A DNA stretch of 64,000 bases from Streptomyces avicenniae (GTDB lineage: Bacteria; Actinomycetota; Actinomycetes; Streptomycetales; Streptomycetaceae), in contig NZ_JOEK01000003.1 of assembly GCF_000719135.1 (NCBI RefSeq), forward strand, positions 1 to 64,000, written 5' to 3'. The translations under genes were made by a program, and so were the position numbers. The notes below the pieces were generated by a model. That model was not told where the DNA came from, made no database searches, and worked only from the letters and a program-made list of their open reading frames with translations. Shown here in pieces: positions 26,278-36,295 of the stretch; within the stretch, counting starts at the first letter, position 1, and each line of letters begins with the position of its first letter.

Positions 26278-26471
26278 GGCCTAGAGACTGGCGTCACGTG
26301 ACGGGCCGTCAAGACGGCGACCGGACGAACCGGACGCCCGTCACGCACCGGAAACACCACGCGTCGCGGGTAGGGCGCATCTGTGGTGTTCCAGGCGCCT
26401 TTGTCACGGTATCCGGTCCGCCTGTCGGCTAACGCGCGGGTAAAGGACTCCGCCCGCGGGATCCCCCGCCC

Positions 26472-26500
26472 TTGACACCTGGCCCGCGAAGAGCAACATT
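26472..26500 (+). promoter_or_regulatory. Promoter of the sugar ABC importer operon
   Basis: TTGACA at 26472-26477 is followed 17 bases later by AACATT (26495-26500). It lies about 65 bases before the AAGGAGGT ribosome binding site of the first ORF in the cluster. No operator palindrome or LacI-type regulator gene was found nearby. Confidence 0.6.
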
Positions 26501-26563
26501 TTCGCTCACGAACAAACGTAAACCGTTAGGCACGGAGACATCAGCACAAGGAGGTGCGTTGTC

Positions 26564-26761
26564 GTGGCCCTGGATGTGGCCGATCGCGTCCCGCAGCCGC
26601 GCGCCGATCCCGGCGACCCGCCGGAGGACGGCCCGACCGCCCTCCCCGTCCCCCGCCCCCACGGCCGGGCACGGGCGCGCGGGCCCGCCCCCGACGCCCG
26701 CCACCGCGCCGGTCGCCCCCCACGGGACCGGCCCGTCGTCCTCCACCCGACGAAGGAGTGA
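26564..26761 (+). CDS. Short Pro/Arg-rich ORF ahead of the ABC permease
   Basis: A 65-residue ORF starts at GTG 26564 with a near-ideal AAGGAGGT 8 bases upstream, and stops 3 bases before the permease ATG. The predicted product is low-complexity (Pro, Arg, Ala, Asp) and matches nothing I know. The strong ribosome binding site suggests that it is translated. It may couple translation into the permease gene or be the relic of a lost first gene. Confidence 0.38.
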   Translation: MALDVADRVPQPRADPGDPPEDGPTALPVPRPHGRARARGPAPDARHRAGRPPRDRPVVLHPTKE

Positions 26762-26764
26762 GCG

Positions 26765-27718
26765 ATGGCCGCGATCAGCCCCCCCGCCCCCCGCCCCCCC
26801 CCCCCGCCGAGCCGCGCCACCGCCCCCCTGGACAACCCCCCGCCCGCCTGGCGCAGACGGGAGGGCCGCGCCGCGCTCGTCTTCCTCGCCCCCGCGCTGC
26901 TCGGCTTCCTCACCTTCTTCGCCTGGCCCACGCTGCGCGGCCTCTACCTCAGCCTCACCGACTACGACCTGCTGTCCGCCCCGGAGTTCAGCGGCCTCGA
27001 CAACTACCGGCGGCTGTTGCACGACGACGTCTTCTGGAACTCCCTGCGCGTCACGCTCCAGTACGTCCTGATCAACATCACCGTGCAGACCGTCGTCGCC
27101 GTCCTCCTCGCCGTCCTCATGCACCGGCTGACGAAGTCCGTCGTCATCCGCGGCATGGTCCTGCTCCCCTACCTGATCTCCAACGTCGTCGTCGCGCTGC
27201 TCTGGTACGCCATGGCCGACTACAACCTCGGCATCATCAACGGCGTCCTCGACTGGGCGGGGTTCGACCGCGTCGGCTTCTTCGGCGACGAGCAGTGGGC
27301 CATCCCGACCATCGCGCTGGTCAACGTCTGGCGCCACCTGGGCTACACGGCGCTGCTCGTCTTCGCCGGGCTCCAGGCCATCAACCGCGACGTGTACGAG
27401 GCCGCGGCGGTGGACGGTGCCGGGGAGTTCCGGATGTTCACCCGCATCACCCTCCCGCTCCTGCGGCCCGTCATGGCCCTGGTGCTCGTCGTGACCCTGA
27501 TCGGCTCCTGGCAGATCTTCGACACCGTCGCCGTCACGACGCAGGGCGGTCCCGTGGACGCGACCCGCGTGGTCCAGTACTACATCTACGACCAGGCGTT
27601 CCAGCGGTTCGACTTCGGTTACGCGTCGGCCATCTCCGTCGCCCTCTTCCTCATCCTCGCCGTCATCGCGTTCGTCCAGCTGCGGCTGCTGCGCGCCGGC
27701 GACTCCGACCAGTCCTGA
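26765..27718 (+). CDS. Sugar ABC transporter permease (MalF type)
   Basis: This 317-residue inner-membrane permease of carbohydrate ABC importers has six helices, beginning AALVFLAPALLGFLTFFAWP. The EAA loop is EAAAVDGAGEFRMFTRITLPLLRPV, which contacts the ATPase. GAAGGAG precedes ATG 26765. The first 25 residues are Pro-rich and encoded partly by a run of 12 C. No ATPase gene is in the cluster. Streptomyces sugar importers often share the MsiK ATPase, which probably applies here. Confidence 0.93.
   Translation: MAAISPPAPRPPPPPSRATAPLDNPPPAWRRREGRAALVFLAPALLGFLTFFAWPTLRGLYLSLTDYDLLSAPEFSGLDNYRRLLHDDVFWNSLRVTLQYVLINITVQTVVAVLLAVLMHRLTKSVVIRGMVLLPYLISNVVVALLWYAMADYNLGIINGVLDWAGFDRVGFFGDEQWAIPTIALVNVWRHLGYTALLVFAGLQAINRDVYEAAAVDGAGEFRMFTRITLPLLRPVMALVLVVTLIGSWQIFDTVAVTTQGGPVDATRVVQYYIYDQAFQRFDFGYASAISVALFLILAVIAFVQLRLLRAGDSDQS
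26794..26805 (+). repeat. C12 homopolymer inside the permease start region
   Basis: Twelve consecutive C bases, preceded by two further C runs, encode part of a Pro stretch at residues ~9-15 of the permease. Gain or loss of one base would shift the frame near the N-terminus. Confidence 0.85.
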
Positions 27719-27742
27719 CGCGACCGCACCCAAGGAGCCCGC

Positions 27743-28702
27743 ATGACCGCCGTGGTCCAGCCGGCCGCGAGCAGCACGCCCGCACACGACCGGCACACAC
27801 AACGACGCGCCACGCCCGCCGCGCGGCGCAGGTTCAGGCCGGGCCGCGTCCTCGCCTGGGCCGCCCTCTTCCTCGTCATCCTCGTGACGATCGCGCCGTT
27901 CGTCTGGATGCTGCGCACCGCGCTGTCGAACAACAGGTCCCTGTTCACGGACCCGACGTCCCCGCTGCCGGTTGACCTCACCTTCGGCCCGTTCGAACGG
28001 GTCCTGGGCACCGCGACCACCGCCGAGGCCCAGGCCGAGGGCGGCTCGGGCGCCTCCATCCGCTTCTGGGCGTACCTGCGCAACTCGCTGATCGTCTCGG
28101 TCCTGATCACCGTGGGGCAGGTCTTCTTCAGCGCGATGGCCGCCTACGCCTTCGCCCGGCTGCGCTGGCCCGGCCGCGACAAGGTCTTCTTCGTGTTCCT
28201 GACCGCGCTGATGGTCCCGCCGGTCTTCACGATGCTGCCGAACTTCACGCTCATCAAGAGCCTCGGCCTGCTCAACACGTACCCGGGGATCGTGGCGCCG
28301 TTCTTCTTCATGACGCCGTTCGCGATCTTCTTCCTGCGGCAGTTCTTCCTCGGCATCAGCCGCGAGATCGAGGAGGCCGCGATGATCGACGGCGCGGGCT
28401 ACTTCAGGACGTACCTGCGCATCATCGTCCCGATGAGCCGCGCGCCCCTGATCACGCTGGCCATCCTCACCTTCATCAACGCATGGAACGAGTACTTCTG
28501 GCCGCAGCTCGTCGGCCAGGACGAGTCCGTCCGCGTCCTGACGGTGGCGCTCGGCGCGTTCGTCTCCGCCACCCCGCAGACCGGCCCCGACTGGGCGGGC
28601 CTGATGGCGGCGGCGCTCGTCGCCGCGATCCCGACGATCCTGCTGTTCCTCGCGTTCGGCAGGAAGATCATCAACTCCATCCAGTTCACGGGCATGAAGT
28701 GA
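27743..28702 (+). CDS. Sugar ABC transporter permease (MalG type)
   Basis: This 319-residue partner permease has the MalG-type EAA loop EEAAMIDGAGYFRTYLRIIVPMSRAPL and terminal helices ending FGRKIINSIQFTGMK. The N-terminus is Arg/Ala-rich and cytoplasmic. CAAGGAGC precedes ATG 27743, 24 bases after the first permease. Together the two permeases form the heterodimeric channel. Confidence 0.94.
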   Translation: MTAVVQPAASSTPAHDRHTQRRATPAARRRFRPGRVLAWAALFLVILVTIAPFVWMLRTALSNNRSLFTDPTSPLPVDLTFGPFERVLGTATTAEAQAEGGSGASIRFWAYLRNSLIVSVLITVGQVFFSAMAAYAFARLRWPGRDKVFFVFLTALMVPPVFTMLPNFTLIKSLGLLNTYPGIVAPFFFMTPFAIFFLRQFFLGISREIEEAAMIDGAGYFRTYLRIIVPMSRAPLITLAILTFINAWNEYFWPQLVGQDESVRVLTVALGAFVSATPQTGPDWAGLMAAALVAAIPTILLFLAFGRKIINSIQFTGMK

Positions 28703-28710
28703 GGCATCAC

Positions 28711-30075
28711 GTGACGACGACACCCGCACGGCGTGCCCGCCGCCGCGCCCTGGCCGCGACCGCGGCCCTCGCCGCCCTCGCGGCGACGGGCTGCTCGGGC
28801 GACGCGTTCGGCGACGACGGCGGCCGGGAGACCCTGACCTACTGGCTGTGGGACGCCAACCAGCAACCCGGCTACCAGCAGTGCGCCGACGACTTCGAGG
28901 CGGCCCAGGACGACTACGCCGTCCGCATCGAGCAGCGCGGCTACGACGACTACTGGACGGCGCTCGCCCTCGGCCTGGTCTCCGAGTCGGCGCCCGACGT
29001 CTTCACCGACCACCTCTCCAAGTACCCCGAGTACGTCTCCCGCGGCCTCCTCGAACCGCTGGACGCCTACATCGAGCGGGACGACGTGCCGCTCGACATC
29101 TACGAGGAGGGCCTCGCCGACCTGTGGGTCGGGCAGGACGGCCGACGCTACGGCCTGCCCAAGGACTGGGACGCCGTCGCCCTGTTCTACGACGAGGCGC
29201 AGCTCGCCGCCGCCGGGCTCACCGCGTCCGACCTGGCGGACATGACGTGGAACCCGGACGACGGCGGCACCTACGAGGACGTCATCGCCCGCCTCACCGT
29301 GGACCGCGACGGGGTGCGCGGTGACGAGCCCGGCTTCGACAAGGACCATGTCGCCACCTACGGCCTGTGGTCGGAGGGCGGCGGCGGGCAGAACTTCGGC
29401 CAGACCCAGTGGTCCCAGTACGCGGTCGCCAACGGCTGGGAGTTCACCGACCGCAACCCCTGGGGCACCGAGTTCCACTTCGACGACCCCGCGCTCGTCG
29501 AGACGATGACCTGGTGGCAGGGCCTCATCGACAAGGGCTACATGCCGGACTACGCGTCCCAGGCCGGCGCCAAGCCCAGCGACCAACTCGCCGCCGGCAC
29601 GGCCGCGATGACCGCCGACGGCAGCTGGATGATCGGCACCTACCTCGGCTACGACGGCGTGGACGTGGGCCTGGCCCCCAACCCGTCGGGGCCGACCGGG
29701 CGGAACGCCAGCATGTTCAACGGCCTCGCCGACTCCATCGTCAAGGGCACCGACCACCCCGAGGGCGCCTGGCAGTGGGTGCGCTACCTCGCCTCGCCCG
29801 CCTGCCAGAACGTCATCGGCGAGCGGCACGTCGTCTTCCCCGCCATCACCGAGGCGTGGGAGACGGCCCGCGACGCCTACGCGGCGGAGGGCATCGACGT
29901 CTCGGCGTTCACCGACCACGTCGAGAACGGCACGACGTTCCTCTTCCCCATCGCCGACCACGCGGGCGACGTCACGGCCGCCCTCCAGCCCGCCATCGAC
30001 GACATCATGTCGGGCGCCGACGTGGAGAGCACGCTGCGCCGGGTCAACGGGGAGATCAACGGACTGTTCGACTGA
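28711..30075 (+). CDS. Sugar ABC transporter solute-binding lipoprotein
   Basis: This 454-residue family 1 extracellular solute-binding protein has a basic Arg-rich start, a hydrophobic run LAATAALAALAATGC and a lipidated cysteine, then ETLTYWLWDANQQPGY and other family motifs (DGSWMIGTYLGY; FNGLADSIVKGTDHPEGAWQWVRYL). GTG 28711 is 8 bases past the permease stop. Being the last gene of an importer with MalF/MalG-like permeases, it should capture an oligosaccharide or sugar. The ligand is unknown. Confidence 0.93.
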   Translation: MTTTPARRARRRALAATAALAALAATGCSGDAFGDDGGRETLTYWLWDANQQPGYQQCADDFEAAQDDYAVRIEQRGYDDYWTALALGLVSESAPDVFTDHLSKYPEYVSRGLLEPLDAYIERDDVPLDIYEEGLADLWVGQDGRRYGLPKDWDAVALFYDEAQLAAAGLTASDLADMTWNPDDGGTYEDVIARLTVDRDGVRGDEPGFDKDHVATYGLWSEGGGGQNFGQTQWSQYAVANGWEFTDRNPWGTEFHFDDPALVETMTWWQGLIDKGYMPDYASQAGAKPSDQLAAGTAAMTADGSWMIGTYLGYDGVDVGLAPNPSGPTGRNASMFNGLADSIVKGTDHPEGAWQWVRYLASPACQNVIGERHVVFPAITEAWETARDAYAAEGIDVSAFTDHVENGTTFLFPIADHAGDVTAALQPAIDDIMSGADVESTLRRVNGEINGLFD

Positions 30076-30082
30076 CGGCCCG

Positions 30083-30117
30083 GCGCCCGGCCCCCGCACG
30101 ACGCGGGGGCCGGGCGC
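30083..30117. terminator. Bidirectional terminator between ABC operon and mqnC
   Basis: A perfect 15-bp stem (GCGCCCGGCCCCCGC and complement, 5-base loop) lies between two convergent genes, 8 bases past the binding-protein stop and 12 bases from the mqnC stop. It can serve both strands. Confidence 0.85.
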
Positions 30118-30128
30118 ACGGGGGGACG

Positions 30129-31319
30129 TCAGGTCAGCAGCGTCAGCTGCGGGTGGGCGCTCCCGCCGTCGATCGCGGTCGAGGACAGGTGGGAGACGAC
30201 GCGGTCGTCCACCGGGTCCTGCGCCGGGTCGTCGTGCACGACGAGGTGCTCGTACGTCGTCGCGCGCTGCGCGGGCACCCGGTCCGCCGCGCGGATCAGG
30301 TGCAGCAGCTCCAGCCGGTTCGACCGGTGCCGCGCCCCCGCCGAGGAGACGACGTTCTCCTCCAGCATCACCGAGCCGAGGTCGTCCGCGCCGTAGTGCA
30401 GCGACAGCTGGCCGACCTCCTTGCCGGTCGTCAGCCAGGAGCCCTGGATGTGCGCGACGTTGTCCAGGAAGATGCGCGCGATCGCGATGAGGCGCAGGTA
30501 CTCGAAGAGCGTCGCCTGCGTCTGCCCGCGCAGGTGGTTGTTCTCCGGCTGGTAGGTGTACGGGATGAACGCGCGGAAGCCGCCCGTGCGGTCCTGCACG
30601 TCGCGGATCATCCGCAGGTGCTCGATGCGCTCGGCGTTCGTCTCGCCCGTGCCCATCAGCATGGTCGTGGTGGACTCGACGCCCAGCCGGTGCGCCGTCT
30701 CCATGATCTCCAGCCAGCGTTCGCCCGACTCCTTGAGCGGCGCGATGGCCTTGCGGGGCCGCGCGGGCAGCAGTTCGGCGCCCGCGCCCGCGAACGAGTC
30801 GAGGCCCGCCGCGTGGATGCGGGCGATCGCCTCCTCGGCGCTCACACCGGAGATCCGCGCCATGTGCTCCACCTCGGACGCGCCCAGCGAGTGGATCACC
30901 AGCTGCGGGAACGCCTCCTTGATCGCGGAGAAGTGCCGCTCGTAGTACTCCACGCCGTAGTCCGGGTGGTGGCCGCCCTGGAACATGATCTGCGTGCCGC
31001 CGAGTTCGACGGTCTCGGCGCAGCGCCGCAGGATGTCGTCGAGGTCGCGCGTCCACACCTTGTCGCTCTTCGGCGCGGCGTAGAAGGCGCAGAACTTGCA
31101 GGCCGTCACGCAGGCGTTGGTGTAGTTGATGTTCCGCTCGATGATGTACGTGGCGATGTGCTCGGTGCCCGCGTACCGCCTGCGGCGGATCGTGTCGGCC
31201 GCCCGGCCCAGGGCGTGCAGGGGGGCGGAGCGGTACAGCTCCAGGGCCTCTTCCGCGCTGATCCGGCCACCGTCGGCGGCGCGGTCGAGGAGGGTCGTCA
31301 GCTCGGCGCTCTGGCCCAT
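30129..31319 (-). CDS. mqnC: Cyclic dehypoxanthinyl futalosine synthase MqnC (radical SAM)
   Basis: This 396-residue radical SAM enzyme has cluster cysteines C70, C74 and C77 (CVTACKFC). MqnC cyclises dehypoxanthine futalosine to the bicyclic naphthoquinone precursor. QGGHHPDYGVEYYE and GTGETNAERIEHLRMIRDVQDRTGGFRAFIPYTYQPENN are characteristic of MqnC. It is 89 bases downstream of mqnA on the same strand. GGAAGGACC precedes ATG 31319. Confidence 0.96.
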   Translation of the reverse strand: MGQSAELTTLLDRAADGGRISAEEALELYRSAPLHALGRAADTIRRRRYAGTEHIATYIIERNINYTNACVTACKFCAFYAAPKSDKVWTRDLDDILRRCAETVELGGTQIMFQGGHHPDYGVEYYERHFSAIKEAFPQLVIHSLGASEVEHMARISGVSAEEAIARIHAAGLDSFAGAGAELLPARPRKAIAPLKESGERWLEIMETAHRLGVESTTTMLMGTGETNAERIEHLRMIRDVQDRTGGFRAFIPYTYQPENNHLRGQTQATLFEYLRLIAIARIFLDNVAHIQGSWLTTGKEVGQLSLHYGADDLGSVMLEENVVSSAGARHRSNRLELLHLIRAADRVPAQRATTYEHLVVHDDPAQDPVDDRVVSHLSSTAIDGGSAHPQLTLLT

Positions 31320-31408
31320 GGGAGGGGTCCTTCCGACGGCGGAGGCTTGCGTGTGTCAGCGTACGCCAGCGCCCCGCGCCCGCCGGGAGGGGCGGTCGGG
31401 CGGGGTGG

Positions 31409-32359
<951 letters not shown>

Positions 32360-32498
32360 CTACGCTCATACCGAGTTACAGTTTGGTTTCCCTTGCAGTA
32401 CGAGCCTGCGGAGCATGTAGCCGCGGGCTTTCGTCATTTTCAGGCTTCATTGAAGGTTCTGGAGCAGGGCGACCCTTTTAGGCCCAGGGAGGGCTTAC

Positions 32499-32702
32499 AT
32501 GGCTACCGGAACCGTCAAGTGGTTCAACGCCGAAAAGGGCTTTGGTTTCATCGCTCAGGACGGCGGCGGCCCCGATGTCTTTGTCCACTACTCCGCGATC
32601 AACGCGTCCGGCTTCCGCTCCCTTGAGGAGAGCCAGACCGTGAGCTTCGACGTCACCCAGGGTCCGAAGGGCCCCCAGGCGGAGAACGTCACGATCGTCT
32701 GA
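32499..32702 (+). CDS. Cold shock protein (CspA family)
   Basis: This 67-residue single OB-fold RNA chaperone has RNP1 (KGFGFI) and RNP2 (VFVHY). It binds single-stranded RNA and DNA and melts secondary structure. GGGAGGG precedes ATG 32499. The likely -10 (TACGCT at 32361) gives a 5' leader of about 130 bases, as is usual for cold-shock genes. The order csp beside mqnA is conserved in streptomycetes as I recall it. Confidence 0.96.
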   Translation: MATGTVKWFNAEKGFGFIAQDGGGPDVFVHYSAINASGFRSLEESQTVSFDVTQGPKGPQAENVTIV

Positions 32703-32733
32703 GGCCGCCGACACCGCTCGGCGCACCACACAA

Positions 32734-32775
32734 GGAGCCCTCGCTTCCAGCGGGGGCTCCTGCCTTTTCGCCTTT
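32734..32775 (+). terminator. Terminator of the cold shock gene
   Basis: A 12-bp stem (AGGAGCCCTCGC with GCGGGGGCTCCT, one G-U pair, 5-base loop) is followed by a T-rich stretch (CCTTTTCGCC, then TTTTCC), one of the few classical factor-independent terminators in this window. Confidence 0.88.
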
Positions 32776-32814
32776 TCCGCGCCCTTTCCCCTGCCGGGAC
32801 GCCCGCCCGCGCGC

Positions 32815-33204
32815 TCAGCCGGGCAGGGTGCCGCCGAAACGCAGCCGCTCGGCCAGCTCGGCGCGGTCCGCGGTGAACCAGACGTAAGGGCCCGCGTTCC
32901 CGCGCCGCACGGCCGCGGCGAACGGCGCGTTCCAGGGCAGCACGTGCGACAGGTCGCCCTCGTACGCGACGCGCAGCCGGTAGTCGAGGAACGTCTGCGT
33001 GATCCGGTCGGCCAGCCCCGACGTGGTGTCGAAGAACGCGGGCGGCAGCCGCCGCAGCGGTATCACCACCAGCTCGGCGCCGATGCCCAGGGCCTCACCC
33101 GCCAGCAGCAGCGCGGCCTCCTCGCCGTCCACCGGCGGGCCGTCCCCCGCGGGGAGCACCGGGGTGCCGTGGATCTCCAGGGGCGTCTGGGGGAGGTACG
33201 TCAT
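32815..33204 (-). CDS. DUF4180 family protein
   Basis: This 129-residue protein contains EEAALLLAGEALGIGAELVVIPLRRLPPAFFDTTSGLADRITQTFLDYRLRVAYEGDLS, matching the DUF4180 pattern (a helix, then a strand with P-x-x-F-x-x-L-x-T-G-x-A, then Q-K-F-x-N-Y-x-x-K-x-A-I-V-G-D-L in better-known members). ATG 33204 fits that family start; an upstream in-frame ATG at 33240 is possible. Cytoplasmic, of unknown function. Confidence 0.78.
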   Translation of the reverse strand: MTYLPQTPLEIHGTPVLPAGDGPPVDGEEAALLLAGEALGIGAELVVIPLRRLPPAFFDTTSGLADRITQTFLDYRLRVAYEGDLSHVLPWNAPFAAAVRRGNAGPYVWFTADRAELAERLRFGGTLPG

Positions 33205-33299
33205 GCCATGAGGATGCCCCCGGGGGGCGCCCGCCGTCACCCGTTCGCCCGGCCGCGCGCCGCCGGGCCCCCGGACGTCGGGCGCGGTCCAATGGGCAC

Positions 33300-33590
33300 A
33301 TGGACGACAGGCGTGACATTCCCGACGTGGAGAGCATCCAGAGCATGCGTGAGGTCGAGGACATGAACGGCACCGACGACCTGGGCGATCCGGACGCCTT
33401 CACCGCCCTCGGCGGCTCGGGCGACGGCGTGGTCGAGCTGTGGACCCGGCGGGTCCTCGCGCTGGGCGACGACATCGACGAGGGCGAGGCGCGCGCCCTC
33501 GTCGAGGAGATGTGGGAGACGGCGTCGCTGCGCGAGGTCGATGTGTACGAGGAGGTGGTGGCCGAACGGGAGGACGAGCGGGACGAGTGA
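33300..33590 (+). CDS. Small acidic hypothetical protein
   Basis: This 96-residue, strongly acidic protein (many Asp and Glu) has predicted helices around VVELWTRRVLALG and EARALVEEMWETASLREVDVYEEVV. There are no membrane segments or known motifs. The biased codon use (GC-rich third positions) supports a real gene. Confidence 0.6.
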   Translation: MDDRRDIPDVESIQSMREVEDMNGTDDLGDPDAFTALGGSGDGVVELWTRRVLALGDDIDEGEARALVEEMWETASLREVDVYEEVVAEREDERDE

Positions 33591-33612
33591 CGCGGTGGGG
33601 GCGGGGCGGCCG

Positions 33613-33999
33613 TCAGAGGGTGGGGGTGATCGGCAGGCCGCCGAGCAGACCGCCCAGCACCTCGCCCGGCAGGTCACCGGCCCCGGCGCCGTCCGTCAGC
33701 GGGCCGGTGACGACGCTGGTGCTGATGGGCTGGAAGTCGGCGATCTGGGTGCCGACCGAGTTGGACAGGGGGTCGGTGGAGGTGCTGGACAGCGGGTCGA
33801 GCGGCAGCGCGAGGACGGGCTCGACCGAGTAGCGCAGGGCGTCGCCCGTGACACCGAGGGTCGAGGGGACCGTGGAGAGCGCAGAGAGCGGGCCGGGCGC
33901 CGCCTCGGCGGCGCACGCGCCGCCCGCCGCGGCGAGGACCGCCCCGCCCGCCGTCGCGGTCAGCGAGGCCACGCGCAGGACGCGGGAAAGTTGGGTCAT
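33613..33999 (-). CDS. Secreted hypothetical protein
   Basis: This 128-residue protein has a signal peptide (LSRVLRVASLTATAGGAVLAAAGGACAAEAAPG, cleavage likely after an Ala near residue 33). The mature part is rich in Leu, Pro, Ser and Thr and contains repeated LPLDPLSS and TDPLSNS segments. No domain is recognised. An in-frame ATG three codons earlier (34008) is an alternative start. It converges on the small acidic gene. Confidence 0.62.
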   Translation of the reverse strand: MTQLSRVLRVASLTATAGGAVLAAAGGACAAEAAPGPLSALSTVPSTLGVTGDALRYSVEPVLALPLDPLSSTSTDPLSNSVGTQIADFQPISTSVVTGPLTDGAGAGDLPGEVLGGLLGGLPITPTL

Positions 34000-34094
34000 G
34001 ACCGGCACGCTAGTGCGCGAGGCGGCCCCCGTTCATCCCGGTGCCGGGGGAAGTCGCCCGAACGGAGGACGGCGGCATCCGCGAGAATGGACGC

Positions 34095-34796
34095 GTGACT
34101 CGTGCAACGCTGGACAAACAGCCCACCGAGGTCGCCGCGATGTTCGACGCGGTCGCCGCCCGCTACGACCTGACCAACGACCTGCTGGCCCTCGGTCAGA
34201 ACCGCCGCTGGCGGCGCGCCGTCGCCGACGCGGTCGCCGCGCGGCCGGGGGAGCGGGTCCTCGACCTCGCCGCCGGGACCGGCACGTCCGCCATGCCGTT
34301 CGCGCTGGCCGGTTCCTTCACCGTCCCCTGCGACTTCAGCCGGGGGATGCTGGCCGAGGGCAAGCGGCGCGTGCCGTGGATGCCGTTCACCGCGGGGGAC
34401 GCGCAGCGACTGCCGTTCCGGGACGGCGTGTTCGACGCCGTGACGATCTCCTTCGGGCTGCGGAACCTCAGCGACACCGAGCTGGCGCTGCGCGAGATGC
34501 TGCGCGTGACCAAGCCGGGGGGGCGCCTGGTCGTCTGCGAGTTCAGCCACCCGACGTGGGCGCCGTTCCGTACGGTCTACAACGAGTACCTGATGCGCGC
34601 GCTGCCGCCGGTCGCGACCCGCGTCTCCAGCAACCCGGACGCGTACGTCTACCTCGCCGAGACGATCCGCGCCTGGCCCGACCAGCCCGCGCTGGCCTCC
34701 GTGCTCCAGCAGGCCGGTTGGAGCCGCGTGGCCTGGCGCAACCTGTCGGGCGGCATCGTCGCACTGCACCGGGGCACCAAGGAACGCGCCGCATAG
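34095..34796 (+). CDS. menG: Demethylmenaquinone methyltransferase MenG/UbiE
   Basis: This 233-residue class I methyltransferase has the UbiE signatures: [26 protein letters not shown] near the N-terminus, SAM motif [10 protein letters not shown] (about 58-66), and [30 protein letters not shown]. It C-methylates demethylmenaquinone in the last step of menaquinone synthesis. GTG 34095 was chosen to match the family start. A GAGAAT hexamer 7 bases upstream suggests a leaderless mRNA. The menJ-like gene follows. Confidence 0.93.
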   Translation: MTRATLDKQPTEVAAMFDAVAARYDLTNDLLALGQNRRWRRAVADAVAARPGERVLDLAAGTGTSAMPFALAGSFTVPCDFSRGMLAEGKRRVPWMPFTAGDAQRLPFRDGVFDAVTISFGLRNLSDTELALREMLRVTKPGGRLVVCEFSHPTWAPFRTVYNEYLMRALPPVATRVSSNPDAYVYLAETIRAWPDQPALASVLQQAGWSRVAWRNLSGGIVALHRGTKERAA

Positions 34797-34923
34797 ACTC
34801 GACCGCGTGCACGGCACACCGTGCCTGACGGCCGCTCACCGTCCCCTTCTCCGCACGTCCCCACCCGCTCACGCACCCGCACGACACGCCCTCATCGCCG
34901 CCGACCCGATCGGAGAGCCCGCC

Positions 34924-36219
34924 GTGGCCGAGACCGCCGAGACGACCCCCACCGAGTACTCCGCCGACGCCATCGTCGTCGGCGCCGGGCCGGCCGGCTC
35001 GGCGACCGCCTACCACCTGGCGCAGGCCGGGCTGGACGTCCTGCTGCTGGAGAAGACGACCTTCCCGCGCGAGAAGGTCTGCGGCGACGGCCTGACGCCG
35101 CGCGCCGTGAAGCAGCTGGTCGCCATGGGCATCGACATCTCCGAGGAGGCGGGCTGGCTGCGCAACAAGGGCCTGCGCGTCATCGGCGGCGGGCAGCGCC
35201 TCCAGCTCGACTGGCCCGAGCTGGCGTCCTTCCCCGACTACGGACTCGTCCGCAAGCGCGACGACTTCGACGAGCAGCTCGCCCGCGCCGCCGAGAAGGC
35301 GGGCGCGCGGCTGCTGGAGCGGTGCACGGTGTCGGGCCCCGTGCGGGACGAGCGCACCGGCCGCATCACGGGCGTGACGGCGAAGCTGGGCGAGGACAAG
35401 CGGCCCGCCACCTTCCGCGCGCCCGTCGTCGTCGCGGCGGACGGCAACTCGTCGCGCCTCTCGCTCGCCATGGACCTGCACCGCGACGCCAAGCGGCCGA
35501 TGGGCGTGGCCGTGCGGACGTACTTCACGACGCCGCGGCACGACGACGACTACCTGGAGTCGTGGTTCGAGCTGTGGGACCGTCGGGGCCCCCAGGACCG
35601 GCTGCTGCCCGGCTACGGCTGGATCTTCGGCATGGGCGACGGCACCTCCAACGTCGGGCTCGGCGTGCTCAACAGCTCGTCCGAGTTCAAGGAGCTGGAC
35701 TGGCGCGAGGTGCTGCGCACCTGGTGCGCGTCGCTGCCGCCCGAGTGGGGGTTCACGCCGGAGAACATGCAGGGCCAGATCCGGGGCGCGGCGCTGCCGA
35801 TGGCGTTCAACCGCAAGCCGCACTACGCGCGGGGCCTGATGCTCGTCGGCGACGCGGGCGGGCTCGTGAACCCGTTCAACGGCGAGGGCATCGCGTACGC
35901 CATGGAGTCGGGGCGTATCGCCGCCGAGGTCATCAGCCAGGCGCTGGCGCGCCAGACGCCCGCGCAGCGTGAGGTGGCGCTGCTCGGCTACCCGAAGGTG
36001 CTGCGGGAGACGTACGGCGGCTACTACACGCTGGGCCGCGCGTTCGTGAAGCTCATCAGCAACCCGAAGATCATGAAGCTGGCGGCCGAACGCGGCCTGA
36101 GCCACCCGGTGCTGATGCGGTTCTGCCTGAAGCTGCTGGCCAACCTGACGGACCCGGCGGGCGGTGACGCGATGGACCGCGTCATCAACGGGCTGACGAA
36201 GGTCGCGCCGCGCGCCTGA
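34924..36219 (+). CDS. menJ: Geranylgeranyl reductase family flavoprotein (MenJ-like)
   Basis: This 431-residue FAD-dependent reductase has the dinucleotide motif VVGAGPAGSATAYHLAQAGLDVLLLEK, KVCGDGLTPRAV and the second FAD motif LVGDAGGLVNPFNGEGIAYAMESG, as in geranylgeranyl reductases. In mycobacteria the homologue MenJ saturates one isoprene unit of menaquinone. The position just after menG supports that role. GTG 34924 with GGAGAG upstream was chosen over GTG 34807 because the extra residues are not FAD-family-like. The symbol is by analogy. Confidence 0.88.
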   Translation: MAETAETTPTEYSADAIVVGAGPAGSATAYHLAQAGLDVLLLEKTTFPREKVCGDGLTPRAVKQLVAMGIDISEEAGWLRNKGLRVIGGGQRLQLDWPELASFPDYGLVRKRDDFDEQLARAAEKAGARLLERCTVSGPVRDERTGRITGVTAKLGEDKRPATFRAPVVVAADGNSSRLSLAMDLHRDAKRPMGVAVRTYFTTPRHDDDYLESWFELWDRRGPQDRLLPGYGWIFGMGDGTSNVGLGVLNSSSEFKELDWREVLRTWCASLPPEWGFTPENMQGQIRGAALPMAFNRKPHYARGLMLVGDAGGLVNPFNGEGIAYAMESGRIAAEVISQALARQTPAQREVALLGYPKVLRETYGGYYTLGRAFVKLISNPKIMKLAAERGLSHPVLMRFCLKLLANLTDPAGGDAMDRVINGLTKVAPRA

Positions 36220-36238
36220 GCGCGCGGGCACGGCGACG

Positions 36239-36286
36239 ACGCGGGCCGGTGGCCCCGGATGCGGTTCCGGGGCCACCGGCCCGCGT
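36239..36286. terminator. Long perfect hairpin terminator between menJ-like and NlpC/P60
   Basis: A perfect 21-bp stem (starting ACGCGGGCCGG, 6-base loop) lies between two convergent genes and probably terminates both. It is the longest perfect hairpin I found in the window. Confidence 0.88.
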
Positions 36287-36295
36287 GTCGTCCCG

